From assembly GCA_964392345.1 (NCBI GenBank), contig CAYMPQ010000078.1:1-6542 (forward strand): a stretch of 6,542 bases of DNA, read 5' to 3'. A program made the translations under genes and the position numbers. The stretch's first letter is position 1, and each line of letters begins with the position of its first letter. Origin of the DNA: JAUVXY01 sp964392345 (GTDB lineage: Bacteria; Actinomycetota; Humimicrobiia; Humimicrobiales; Humimicrobiaceae). Shown here piece after piece: positions 1 through 6,542 of this stretch. The notes under the pieces were generated by a model. The model did not search any database and was not told the DNA's origin. It saw nothing but the letters and a program-made list of their open reading frames with translations.

Positions 1-3000
1 ATTTTGCACTGCTTTTACCTAACAAAGATTTCTCTAATTTAAGAATAGTCAGGGCTATTTACACACATAATTTCGACAAGAATAAGAATTATGAAATTTT
101 GAATAGAGGTTTGCTTCTCTTCGAGGATTTTTACCATATAGCAGAAAGAAAAGCTGATGTATTGGTGAATCTAGGATATTTAAAGGAGTGTTTGAATCCA
201 CAGGATGCTGATGAAGCCATTCTTGAAGCACTAAAAGACAACTCACCATTAGATCCCGTTATAGGATTTTTTACCTGGCTAAAAAAGAGAAAAAAGACTG
301 ACTATCTTAAAAGATTATCGCTAGTTTCCAAAAAATCCGGGGATGCCACATTACAAGAGCTTTGTAATGATTTAAAAAAAATAAATTTGCTGTTTGAGTC
401 TATGAAACGTACTTCAGGTGATATAGATGAAGAAAGTCTTTTGTTTATCGACAGTCTGGAAAAATTTATATGTAAGCACAAAGACTCCGTTACCATGAAT
501 AATTTAGGAAAATTTATTAATCGTATTCTTGATGAGACTAACAATAAATTGGAAAATAAGGGTGATGCTTGCAAGAGATCCGGGAAAATGGAATATGCCC
601 TTAAGTATTATATGGGTGCCATTGCCGGTTGTCACATTTTTACGGAACTAATCCCGAATGATCCATTTAATTACGCAAATATAGTTAGTATCCTAAAAAA
701 AGTGAAAGATTTAAGAGTAATTGAAGAACAGGATGAAATAAAACAAAAAATCAAAAATTATTCGGAGAAAATAATAGGTTTAATGTCACCTCTAATTGAT
801 TTTACTTACCTCAGTGGTCTCAAAATAGGAGACTGCCTTCGTATATATGGGGAAATCCTTGAAGAAGAAGCAAACATTGATGGGGCAAAAAAATATTTTG
901 AACTATCATTGCATTGCACTCAAAAATCCATGACAAAATTTAAACCACATCCCAATCATGAGATAGAAAGAAGATGCCGTGAATGCGATACATTAAGGAT
1001 TGTAAAATGCTTACAAAAATTAGGAAGGTATGATGAGGCTATCAAATACTGTGATGATCTTCTGGATAAATATCCCTCATGGTATGAAGGGTATTTATAT
1101 AAAGGAAAAGCTCTCATGGAGATAGAGCGGTATGAGGAATCAGAGATATGTTTTAAAAAATGCATGAAAATGAAACCTTTAGATTCTCCAACATACGATA
1201 ATTTGATTTACCTCTATGAAAGGAAAGGTGATTATGAAAATGCTATCATGAATTTGATAAAATTGATGAAACTACCCGCCATTAAGAATAACCAAAAGGG
1301 TCTTGATTGGAATTATTTCCGACTTGCCAGGTTTTATGAAGATAAGGGAGATGATCAAATTGCAATTAAGTTGCTTAAATACATCATCTCAAAAAGACAA
1401 CCCGACCATCTCGAAGCACATCATAGATTGATAACGCTTTATATGCGACGTTTTGAGTGGAGAAACGCTGCCCAGTACCTAGAAAAAAAGATAAAAGATA
1501 ACAGTAATCCATTTTGGGACTTCTGCCGTCTGGGTGACTGTTGTAAGAACCTTAATCAACCAAAGGAAGCCCTGAAGTCTTATAAAAAAGCAGAAGTACT
1601 AAATCCTTCAGGTCTTCCTATGCTAAGCAGGTTTGGAAATTTTTACGAACAGCAAAATGAGTTAGACAAGGCAATTGAATATGTAACGAAGATTATCAAT
1701 GTGTTAGGTGACCAATATGAGGCGGCGGCGGATTATGTATGGCGGGGTGATTTATATCAAAAACAAGGTAAAACTAACTTAGCCCGCGACGATTATCTGC
1801 GAGCATTTCAGAGCAATCCTGAGCTTGAAAAGGTATACCCAAAATTACTCACTGTTATTCCTCCAGGTGACAAGAGTGTTGATACAATTATTGAGAAACA
1901 AATAGAAAACTTGAAAAAACAACTCGACACGATACCTCCTGACCATCAACTTTATAAACAAACTTCCCTGCGCCTTATCCAAAAATATATTCAATCAAGG
2001 AATTCTGATAATATTGAAGAGGCATTGGATCGTCTGGAGAATATTTTTTCTCCTGATTCTCCTGAGTATTTTGAATATAAAGCAGTTATTAGTAAGGTAT
2101 TAAAAAATGATATATCAGAAGCGATATACTGGCAATCAAAGCTATTAGATCTGCCATTATTATCCGAAGATCGCCAGCTCAGGAATATACTCATCCTTCT
2201 GAAATGGCATCTCGAATCAGAGAAAACTGAGGTAGAATGTAAACCTATACTTGATAAATTAGAAAAGATAAAACAAATTAAAATATTGCAGAAAGAAGAT
2301 GTCTTTGTTTTTAGTAAATCAAAGGGAATATATCAATCAATCGCTGAATATTTTTTGGAGAGAACGATTTTTATAAAAGCACTACAGTTTGCCGATATTC
2401 TTTTAGAAAAAGTACAGGGAGATGATAAGGTATATCTTACTATTAAAGGTCGAGCACTAATAGGATTAGGAAAATACGAGGAGGCTGATTCGGTCTTTAG
2501 CTATTTACTCTCAAGCTACCCGAAAGACAATAGAGCCATTTTTTACAAAGGTGAAATTCAAAGAAAGCTTGGCAAATTGGATGAAGCTCTAACCTGCTTT
2601 CAAAATAATTACAAATTATCAAAAAAATTAGGAGAAGATAAAGGTGTATTATCAGCATTGAATAGAATAAGCGAAATTTATTTTAGAAAAAATGATCAAA
2701 TTAAGGCTATAGAAGCTGCATCTGAATTGTTACAAATCGACCCTTATGATGTTGTAATATTAGCAAGACGAGCCGGGAGCTTTATGGCTCTTGGCAAAAC
2801 AGAGAAAGCCATCAAAGATTTTGCATCTATATTTAAAATCAGGCCATCAGATATTATTTCTGCTAGGAAACTCATTGATTTACACCCTTTAGAGAAAGGG
2901 AATCACAATGATCCTGAAATAATCTCTGCACTTTTTAATATAAACAATAATGTCAAATTTAAACGTAACATACTGAAACGTCTCACAGAAATGAGCATTT

Positions 3001-4601
3001 TCCCTTCCGAACCTATTAAATTTATTGAGCCAACATTTAAAAATTACTCAACCGACCAAAATATAAGAACCTCTATTGCTCATTATCTGTCACGATATAG
3101 TATTTACATTAACTTTCATTATCAGGATCAACTTGAAAATAATCTTTCACGGATTATAAATCTATTTAAGTCTATTTCCGGTACCAATATTAAGTATTTA
3201 AGTAAATTATTGATGGATTTTCTCGGAGGAGAGAAGGGAGCTTACCTAGAGTTTTACGCTGATTCTTTTGAGGATGAATTCACTGAAATCGACAAAATAC
3301 TTTTAAACCTAGTCACTGGGGAATTTCTAATTGAGGATGTCCAGGGAGCAATTGACAAAATACAGGGATTTCAAGATTCTTTCAAAATACCTCATATCTC
3401 ACTTATAACTGAAGAAAACCAGAGGGATTTGAGAGAAGAAATTAAAACGAGTATTAATTATCTTTTAAATCACGGCAGTGAAATTTCTTTCTCTTTGTCT
3501 GAAGGGAGTCCTATTATAGTTGATGAGAAAACAGCAACTCTTTTACCACATGCATTTGAGAAACTTGTGGAAGATTGCTTAAATATTCTTATCCATTATA
3601 AAAGACTATCTATTGATTTTCGAAACGATGAAAAAAATATATACCTTGAACTAAAAGGTCCCTTAACAGAAAGTTCAAAAAATCTCCGTACCGTACTTAA
3701 AAATATTCAAAGCGGTGCCCTCACTGGAACTTTAAAATCAACTCCTTCCTCTTTTATAATTAATTTAAAGGTAAGCTCAAAAGGGACACAAATTCTTCCT
3801 AAACCGTTCCATATGCTCCTCAATTATCAAATTAAAACATACAAGGATTTTCTCGTCTCCCGGAAGGATCAACTTTACTGGGATATTGTTGAAGCATTTA
3901 TTAATGTACTGGACTTTGATGACCAAAGGCTCCCAGAATATTTTGTTCGATATGCTACTATGCAAATAGAGGCGCTCTCAAAGTTATGCCACACAGATTT
4001 TCAACCAGCCATTGAACCGTATCATAAGATAAAAAATAAACTTCAATTAATTCTCAATGGAGAAAACTTAAGTGAAGAAGATATATTCGAAATAAAAAGC
4101 CTTCAAAAGAATGTACGGGCTTACTTACGAAGCTGCCGTTTCCCCAATTTCGAATATGTTTCCCTGCTTGAGATTGGGGAAAATATTTCAGAGATGTTTA
4201 AGGATTTAAAACTGGTTAAATTCTCCGTAGACATTGATGCTGATGATATGATCTATGCTGATCCCTTGATATTACAGGATTGTATTGAAAATTTAATCTT
4301 TAATGCCTGTAATGCCGTCAGAGAAAGCAGTTCCAGAAAAGATTTTGAAGATAATTTCATTAATGTTAGATTTTTAAAAGAAAATGAACATTATATTATC
4401 GTTTGTAAAGATACCGGTCAAGGAATGAGTCCGAAGGAGATAAAACTTTTTAGAAAGGGGAAAACAGGAGGTATTGGCAGCAAAGTCATTCTGAAAGCGG
4501 TCGATATTCATGAAGGAGATTTAGAGATAAAAAGTAAACAGGGCGAGGGTGCTGAAATTAGAATTATTTTTAATATTAGGGAAGAAAGCGATGAGAGTTA
4601 A
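1..4601 (+). CDS. Large TPR-repeat cytoplasmic sensor histidine kinase (5'-partial)
   Basis: Sensor kinase of a two-component system, paired with the sigma-54 regulator just downstream. The frame is open from the first complete codon at position 3, so the start lies left of the window; a TTG at 99 could be taken as a start, but 32 coherent codons precede it. The 1532 visible residues contain, in order: a helical N-terminal stretch; about ten TPR-like units (residues ~183-611, nt 549-1836); a charged helical linker; about four more TPR units (~807-950); an all-helical stretch; a degenerate kinase core (~1090-1258); and a kinase core with a DHp H-box HKIKNKL (His 1341, nt 4023), N-box ENLIFNACNAV (nt 4287), G1 DTGQGMS (nt 4410) and G2 GKTGGIGS (nt 4458). 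I see no transmembrane segment, so it is probably cytosolic. The TPRs likely bind a protein or peptide partner. The kinase assignment is firm; the stimulus is unknown, and any further domain upstream cannot be seen. Confidence 0.9.
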   Translation, partial: FALLLPNKDFSNLRIVRAIYTHNFDKNKNYEILNRGLLLFEDFYHIAERKADVLVNLGYLKECLNPQDADEAILEALKDNSPLDPVIGFFTWLKKRKKTDYLKRLSLVSKKSGDATLQELCNDLKKINLLFESMKRTSGDIDEESLLFIDSLEKFICKHKDSVTMNNLGKFINRILDETNNKLENKGDACKRSGKMEYALKYYMGAIAGCHIFTELIPNDPFNYANIVSILKKVKDLRVIEEQDEIKQKIKNYSEKIIGLMSPLIDFTYLSGLKIGDCLRIYGEILEEEANIDGAKKYFELSLHCTQKSMTKFKPHPNHEIERRCRECDTLRIVKCLQKLGRYDEAIKYCDDLLDKYPSWYEGYLYKGKALMEIERYEESEICFKKCMKMKPLDSPTYDNLIYLYERKGDYENAIMNLIKLMKLPAIKNNQKGLDWNYFRLARFYEDKGDDQIAIKLLKYIISKRQPDHLEAHHRLITLYMRRFEWRNAAQYLEKKIKDNSNPFWDFCRLGDCCKNLNQPKEALKSYKKAEVLNPSGLPMLSRFGNFYEQQNELDKAIEYVTKIINVLGDQYEAAADYVWRGDLYQKQGKTNLARDDYLRAFQSNPELEKVYPKLLTVIPPGDKSVDTIIEKQIENLKKQLDTIPPDHQLYKQTSLRLIQKYIQSRNSDNIEEALDRLENIFSPDSPEYFEYKAVISKVLKNDISEAIYWQSKLLDLPLLSEDRQLRNILILLKWHLESEKTEVECKPILDKLEKIKQIKILQKEDVFVFSKSKGIYQSIAEYFLERTIFIKALQFADILLEKVQGDDKVYLTIKGRALIGLGKYEEADSVFSYLLSSYPKDNRAIFYKGEIQRKLGKLDEALTCFQNNYKLSKKLGEDKGVLSALNRISEIYFRKNDQIKAIEAASELLQIDPYDVVILARRAGSFMALGKTEKAIKDFASIFKIRPSDIISARKLIDLHPLEKGNHNDPEIISALFNINNNVKFKRNILKRLTEMSIFPSEPIKFIEPTFKNYSTDQNIRTSIAHYLSRYSIYINFHYQDQLENNLSRIINLFKSISGTNIKYLSKLLMDFLGGEKGAYLEFYADSFEDEFTEIDKILLNLVTGEFLIEDVQGAIDKIQGFQDSFKIPHISLITEENQRDLREEIKTSINYLLNHGSEISFSLSEGSPIIVDEKTATLLPHAFEKLVEDCLNILIHYKRLSIDFRNDEKNIYLELKGPLTESSKNLRTVLKNIQSGALTGTLKSTPSSFIINLKVSSKGTQILPKPFHMLLNYQIKTYKDFLVSRKDQLYWDIVEAFINVLDFDDQRLPEYFVRYATMQIEALSKLCHTDFQPAIEPYHKIKNKLQLILNGENLSEEDIFEIKSLQKNVRAYLRSCRFPNFEYVSLLEIGENISEMFKDLKLVKFSVDIDADDMIYADPLILQDCIENLIFNACNAVRESSSRKDFEDNFINVRFLKENEHYIIVCKDTGQGMSPKEIKLFRKGKTGGIGSKVILKAVDIHEGDLEIKSKQGEGAEIRIIFNIREESDES
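549..1836 (+). other. TPR repeat block 1 of the kinase (about ten units)
   Basis: Successive helix pairs of about 34 residues match the TPR pattern (aromatic/Leu, Gly/Ala at 8, Tyr at 11, Ala at 20, Ala at 27, Pro at 32). Clear units include those around nt 984 (LQKLGRYDEAIKYC), 1080 (KGKALMEIERYEESEICF), 1182 (LYERKGDYENAI), 1500 (CKNLNQPKEALKSYKKA) and 1720-1830 (LYQKQGKTNLARDDYLRAF). The first and third units are weaker. TPR arrays form superhelical scaffolds for protein or peptide binding, so this is the likely input region. The number of units is counted by eye and could be off by one or two at either end. Confidence 0.82.
2421..2853 (+). other. TPR repeat block 2 of the kinase (about four units)
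   Basis: A second run of TPR units is separated from the first by roughly 580 bases of charged, helical coding sequence without clear TPR signatures. Recognisable cores are KGRALIGLGKYEEADSVF, KGEIQRKLGKLDEALTCF, a unit centred on EIYFRKNDQIKAIEAA, and SFMALGKTEKAIKDFASIF, the last ending near an IRPSD turn. They show the Gly-8, Tyr/Leu-11, Ala-20 and Pro-32 spacing. The downstream 2860-3230 stretch is helical and may be HEAT/ARM-like, but I cannot assign it to a family. Confidence 0.8.
3267..3775 (+). other. Degenerate histidine-kinase core (pseudokinase module) inside the TPR kinase
   Basis: This segment looks like a decayed copy of the catalytic core that follows it. TEIDKILLNLVTGE (from nt 3282) aligns without gaps to HKIKNKLQLILNGE (from nt 4023), with Thr at the phosphoacceptor position. 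About 97 residues later, EKLVEDCLNIL (nt 3558) sits where the active copy has the N-box ENLIFNACNAV, 93 residues after its His. Asp replaces the Mg-binding Asn. The strand pattern before and after also matches (ISFSL, then IDFRN and IYLELKG). The G1 motif is reduced to LKGPL (nt 3651-3665) and no G2 glycine loop is seen, so ATP binding and phosphotransfer are unlikely. The assignment rests on alignment by eye and needs a structure or profile check. Confidence 0.6.
3954..4584 (+). other. Catalytic histidine-kinase core (DHp plus HATPase_c)
   Basis: The C-terminal kinase core of the large protein. The DHp helix carries the probable phosphoacceptor His at nt 4023-4025 in PYHKIKNKLQLI. The GHKL ATPase follows with N-box Asn at nt 4302, G1 Asp in DTGQGMS at nt 4410, and the ATP-lid/G2 loop GKTGGIGSK at nt 4458-4484, ending in the usual EGAEIRIIF strand. 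All ATP-binding elements are present, so this copy is likely active. One oddity: the residue after the His is Lys (HKIKN), where HisKA kinases normally have Glu or Asp; the Asn four residues after the His is kept. Confidence 0.85.
4578..4582 (+). promoter_or_regulatory. Ribosome binding site deciding the regulator start
   Basis: AGGGA lies 8 bases ahead of the ATG at 4591, inside the 3' end of the kinase gene. It supports this ATG over the in-frame GTG at 4549, which would add 14 residues that look like an out-of-frame reading of the kinase tail and lie before the first receiver beta-strand. It is only a moderate Shine-Dalgarno match, consistent with translation coupled to the upstream gene. 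Confidence 0.55.
4591..4601 (+). other. 11-base gene overlap coupling kinase and regulator
   Basis: The regulator ATG begins before the kinase TAA (4599-4601), in the +1 frame relative to the kinase. Short same-strand overlaps like this usually reflect translational coupling and a fixed ratio of the two proteins, supporting the view that they form one two-component pair. Confidence 0.9.
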
Positions 4602-6066
4602 ATCATATTTATGGAAAGTATTAATTGTAGATGATGAGAAAAAATGGGCGGATTGTTATAAAGAGTGGCTACAGTGTCTCGTTAAAGAAGTTCAATGGGA
4701 GAAGTACTTAGACCATGAGATAAAATTGGCTTATGATGGGGAAAGTGCTCTTAAAATTATCAAACAGGATGAAGACATTAATATTGTCATATGTGATATT
4801 TTTATGCCGCCGAATTGTACGAGCGGATATGCTCCAGACGATGTTGAAAAGCCGTTCGGAGGGATCTGGCTGGTACAAAAAATAAATAAAGAACTCGATG
4901 AAAGGAATATTACAAGCCTACTTATTTCGAATAAAAAAGATGCGGAAAAATACGAAAAAAAGTGGCTTCGTACTGAGACTTACAAATTCGTTGAAAAATT
5001 CTCCGATATTGACAAATTCAAACAGGAACTCTGGGGCAAAACTTACACGGCTTTCATAAAAATTGCAAAGATTGTCGAGGTTCTCACTTCTGGTAAGGTT
5101 GAAATTGTTTATGCCAGTTCAAAAATGAAAGAACTGGTAAAGATAATAGATTTGGCGAAAAATAGTGAAGCTCCGATTCTGATTTTAGGAAATAGTGGGA
5201 CCGGTAAGGAGCTTATCGCAAAATACTGTCATTTTACTAGCAACAGAAAAGATAATCCTTTTGTAAATTTTAATTGTAACAACATTCCATACGAATTAGC
5301 TGAGAGTTTGCTGTTCGGGCATAAAAAGGGCTCGTTTACAGGGGCAACCACAACAAAAAAGGGGCTTTTTGATGCTGCTTCTGGAGGGACCATTTTCTTA
5401 GACGAGATAGGAGACCTTCCTCTTTCCCTTCAGGTAAAGCTTCTCAGGGTGGTTCAGGAGAAAACTTTTACTCCTGTAGGTGATACCCAGGAAGTAAACG
5501 TAGACGTCAGGATTATCTCAGCCACCAATCAAGACCTGGAGGAAAAGGTCATTGATAAGAAATTTCGGGAGGACCTCTATTATCGTCTTAATGTTATTCA
5601 ACTCAGGATACCTCCTCTCCGAGAGAGAACGATGGATATCCCCCTTCTTGCTCAATATTTTCTGGAAAAATATTCTCGAGAAATGGGAAAAGAAATCAAA
5701 CAGATTTCCGCATATGCTGTTGATGCGTTAAAAGGTTACCATTTTCCTGGAAACGTGAGAGAATTGGAAAATATTATAGAACGAAGTGTAGCCTTAGAAA
5801 CATCCAACATTATTCTCCCTGAGAGTTTAGTGCTCGCTACCTATAAGCAGGGCCGAAAAGAAACCAGTACGCTTGATATGGATATACCACCAGAAGGAAT
5901 GGAGTTGGATGAGATTATGAATAAGATGGAAAAGTACCTATTAGTTAAAGCACTGGAAAAAAGCCATGGAGTCAAGAAAAAAGCGGCTGAACTTCTCAAT
6001 ATCTCATTTCGTTCTCTTCGTTACCGCCTCGAAAAACAGGGGATTAGCGCTCCTGATGATGAATAG
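4591..6066 (+). CDS. NtrC-family sigma-54-dependent response regulator
   Basis: Cytoplasmic transcription activator, the likely partner of the TPR kinase. The 491 residues contain three domains. The receiver (~8-150) has the acidic pair D14-D15, phosphoacceptor D69 (IVICDIFMPP), Ser113 at the conserved Thr/Ser site and Lys136. The sigma-54 AAA+ domain (~172-410) has Walker A GNSGTGKE (200-207), the sigma-54 contact loop GSFTGA (247-252), Walker B GTIFLDEIG (266-274), the arginine-finger region FREDLYYRLNV (325-335) and sensor II FPGNVREL (385-392). The C-terminal Fis-type helix-turn-helix (~445-484) includes KKKAAELLNISFRSLRYRL. All elements for ATP-driven opening of sigma-54 promoters are present. 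The start overlaps the kinase stop by 11 bases, so the two genes are co-transcribed. The receiver has an extra loop after D69. Neither its target promoters nor its operators can be seen here. Confidence 0.95.
   Translation: MRVKSYLWKVLIVDDEKKWADCYKEWLQCLVKEVQWEKYLDHEIKLAYDGESALKIIKQDEDINIVICDIFMPPNCTSGYAPDDVEKPFGGIWLVQKINKELDERNITSLLISNKKDAEKYEKKWLRTETYKFVEKFSDIDKFKQELWGKTYTAFIKIAKIVEVLTSGKVEIVYASSKMKELVKIIDLAKNSEAPILILGNSGTGKELIAKYCHFTSNRKDNPFVNFNCNNIPYELAESLLFGHKKGSFTGATTTKKGLFDAASGGTIFLDEIGDLPLSLQVKLLRVVQEKTFTPVGDTQEVNVDVRIISATNQDLEEKVIDKKFREDLYYRLNVIQLRIPPLRERTMDIPLLAQYFLEKYSREMGKEIKQISAYAVDALKGYHFPGNVRELENIIERSVALETSNIILPESLVLATYKQGRKETSTLDMDIPPEGMELDEIMNKMEKYLLVKALEKSHGVKKKAAELLNISFRSLRYRLEKQGISAPDDE
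6044..6066. other. 23-base tail-to-tail overlap of convergent genes
   Basis: The stop of the minus-strand Ppx/GppA gene (complement of 6044-6046) falls inside the last codons of the regulator, whose TAG is at 6064-6066. The same bases encode ISAPDDE on one strand and the end of SIHHQER on the other. No intergenic terminator can exist here, and I see no strong bidirectional hairpin. Confidence 0.9.
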
Positions 6067-6542
6067 ATAGAATTATTCCTTCCAGAATTCCTGAATCAAT
6101 AACCTTTAAGATCGAAAAACCGAAAAGATCCATTATGGTTTTTACAATGAGAATTCCTGGGATTATGAGATCCTCCCGTCCTTTCTGGAGTCCCGCCATT
6201 AACAGGCGTTCCGCAGCAGGCCTTTTCGTTAATTGCTGAAAAAGTTCCATAATTCTTCCACTATCCAGAGTGTGATTGGTCACTCGTTCACGTTCATACT
6301 CGACCAATTTTAAATCTATTGCCGCTAATGTGGTCGGTGTTCCGGCTATGCCGATAAGGACAACTCGACAATCCGGCTTAAAGGGATAAAGACCACAATC
6401 TCGAAAGCGTTGCCTAACAGGTTGAATTTTGGCCCGGATGGTTTTCTCTAAAGCGGCCAATTCATTTTTTTGCGGGGGGTCATTGAGGAGAAATTCCTCC
6501 GCCAGGTGGACAACGCCAAGATCAATGCTTTTCATTGTTATA
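6044..6542 (-). CDS. Ppx/GppA-family phosphatase, C-terminal half (5'-partial)
   Basis: Member of the exopolyphosphatase / guanosine pentaphosphate phosphatase family, which releases phosphate from polyphosphate or converts pppGpp to ppGpp in the cytoplasm. The 165 visible residues show the family's second-domain signatures: SIDLGVVHLAEEFL at the right edge, GIAGTPTTLAA (nt 6320-6352), GLQKGREDLIIPG (about nt 6155-6193) and a closing VIDSGILEGI, in place of the usual SD-x-GLREG form. An ATG sits at 6533-6535, but the frame continues through two more codons to the edge and the family motif spans it, so the real start and the N-terminal ASKHA phosphate-binding loops lie beyond the window. The usual short form is about 300 residues, so roughly half is missing. 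Which substrate it prefers cannot be decided from this half. It faces the two-component pair and is probably regulated separately. Confidence 0.88.
   Translation of the reverse strand, partial: ITMKSIDLGVVHLAEEFLLNDPPQKNELAALEKTIRAKIQPVRQRFRDCGLYPFKPDCRVVLIGIAGTPTTLAAIDLKLVEYERERVTNHTLDSGRIMELFQQLTKRPAAERLLMAGLQKGREDLIIPGILIVKTIMDLFGFSILKVIDSGILEGIILSIHHQER

Noticed and set aside
302..574. Minus-strand open frames within the kinase gene (here, and at 956-1165, 1991-2194, 3777-3965 and 55-249).
   Set aside because: Each lies wholly opposite a well-supported coding region, has no recognisable domain and no ribosome site; treated as chance antisense frames.
1720..1731. GGC/GCG trinucleotide run of about four units.
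   Set aside because: It encodes an Ala-rich helix turn between TPR units and is too short to be a meaningful microsatellite.
4549..4590. Alternative GTG start for the regulator giving 14 more residues.
   Set aside because: The extra residues precede the normal first receiver strand and overlap the kinase tail further; the ATG at 4591 has a ribosome site at suitable spacing.
4541..4601. Search for a sigma-54 (-24/-12) promoter ahead of the regulator.
   Set aside because: No GG-N10-GC element with the usual TGGCAC/TTGC context was seen; the regulator appears to depend on the kinase transcript.
6031..6055. Possible intrinsic terminator for the minus-strand phosphatase gene: CAGG/CCTG stem followed by five T on the minus strand.
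   Set aside because: Only four uninterrupted pairs with a mismatch above them, and the stop codon lies in the loop; too weak to call.
6464..6479. Adjacent homopolymer runs (seven T, then GC, then six G) suggesting phase variation by slippage.
   Set aside because: The runs are short, the frame is intact and encodes the ordinary NDPPQKNE stretch of the family; no sign of an off-state.

Overview
The window holds three protein-coding genes packed with no intergenic space. Two of them run off the window edges. No RNA genes, CRISPR arrays, insertion sequences or attachment sites are visible. The organism is a bacterium that uses sigma-54, most likely Gram-negative and fairly AT-rich. The sequence does not fix a phylum; lineages rich in NtrC-type regulators, such as Desulfobacterota, Nitrospirota or anammox Planctomycetes, would fit, but that is only a guess.

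Layout. Positions 1-4601 (+) hold one very large open reading frame that is already open at base 1. It encodes at least 1532 residues: a long array of TPR-type helical repeats, a second helical stretch, then what looks like two consecutive histidine-kinase cores. The first core is degenerate (no phosphoacceptor His, no ATP-binding glycines). The second has an H-box, N-box, G1 and G2. Overlapping its end by 11 bases, 4591-6066 (+) encodes a 491-residue NtrC-family response regulator with a receiver domain carrying an unusual insertion, a sigma-54 AAA+ domain and a Fis-type helix-turn-helix. On the opposite strand, 6044-6542 (-) is the C-terminal half of a Ppx/GppA-family phosphatase. It converges on the regulator gene and overlaps its last 23 bases.

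How they work together. The first two genes form a translationally coupled two-component pair. The TPR kinase has no evident membrane segment and so probably senses a cytoplasmic partner or ligand. It would phosphorylate the regulator, which would then drive transcription from sigma-54 promoters; none of these can be identified inside this window. The Ppx/GppA gene lies in the opposite orientation and is probably a separate housekeeping unit.

The most interesting signal is the tandem arrangement of a pseudokinase core and a kinase core. The apparent catalytic core has Lys where HisKA kinases usually have an acidic residue after the His. The pseudo-core has lost the His but keeps an acidic residue at that place.
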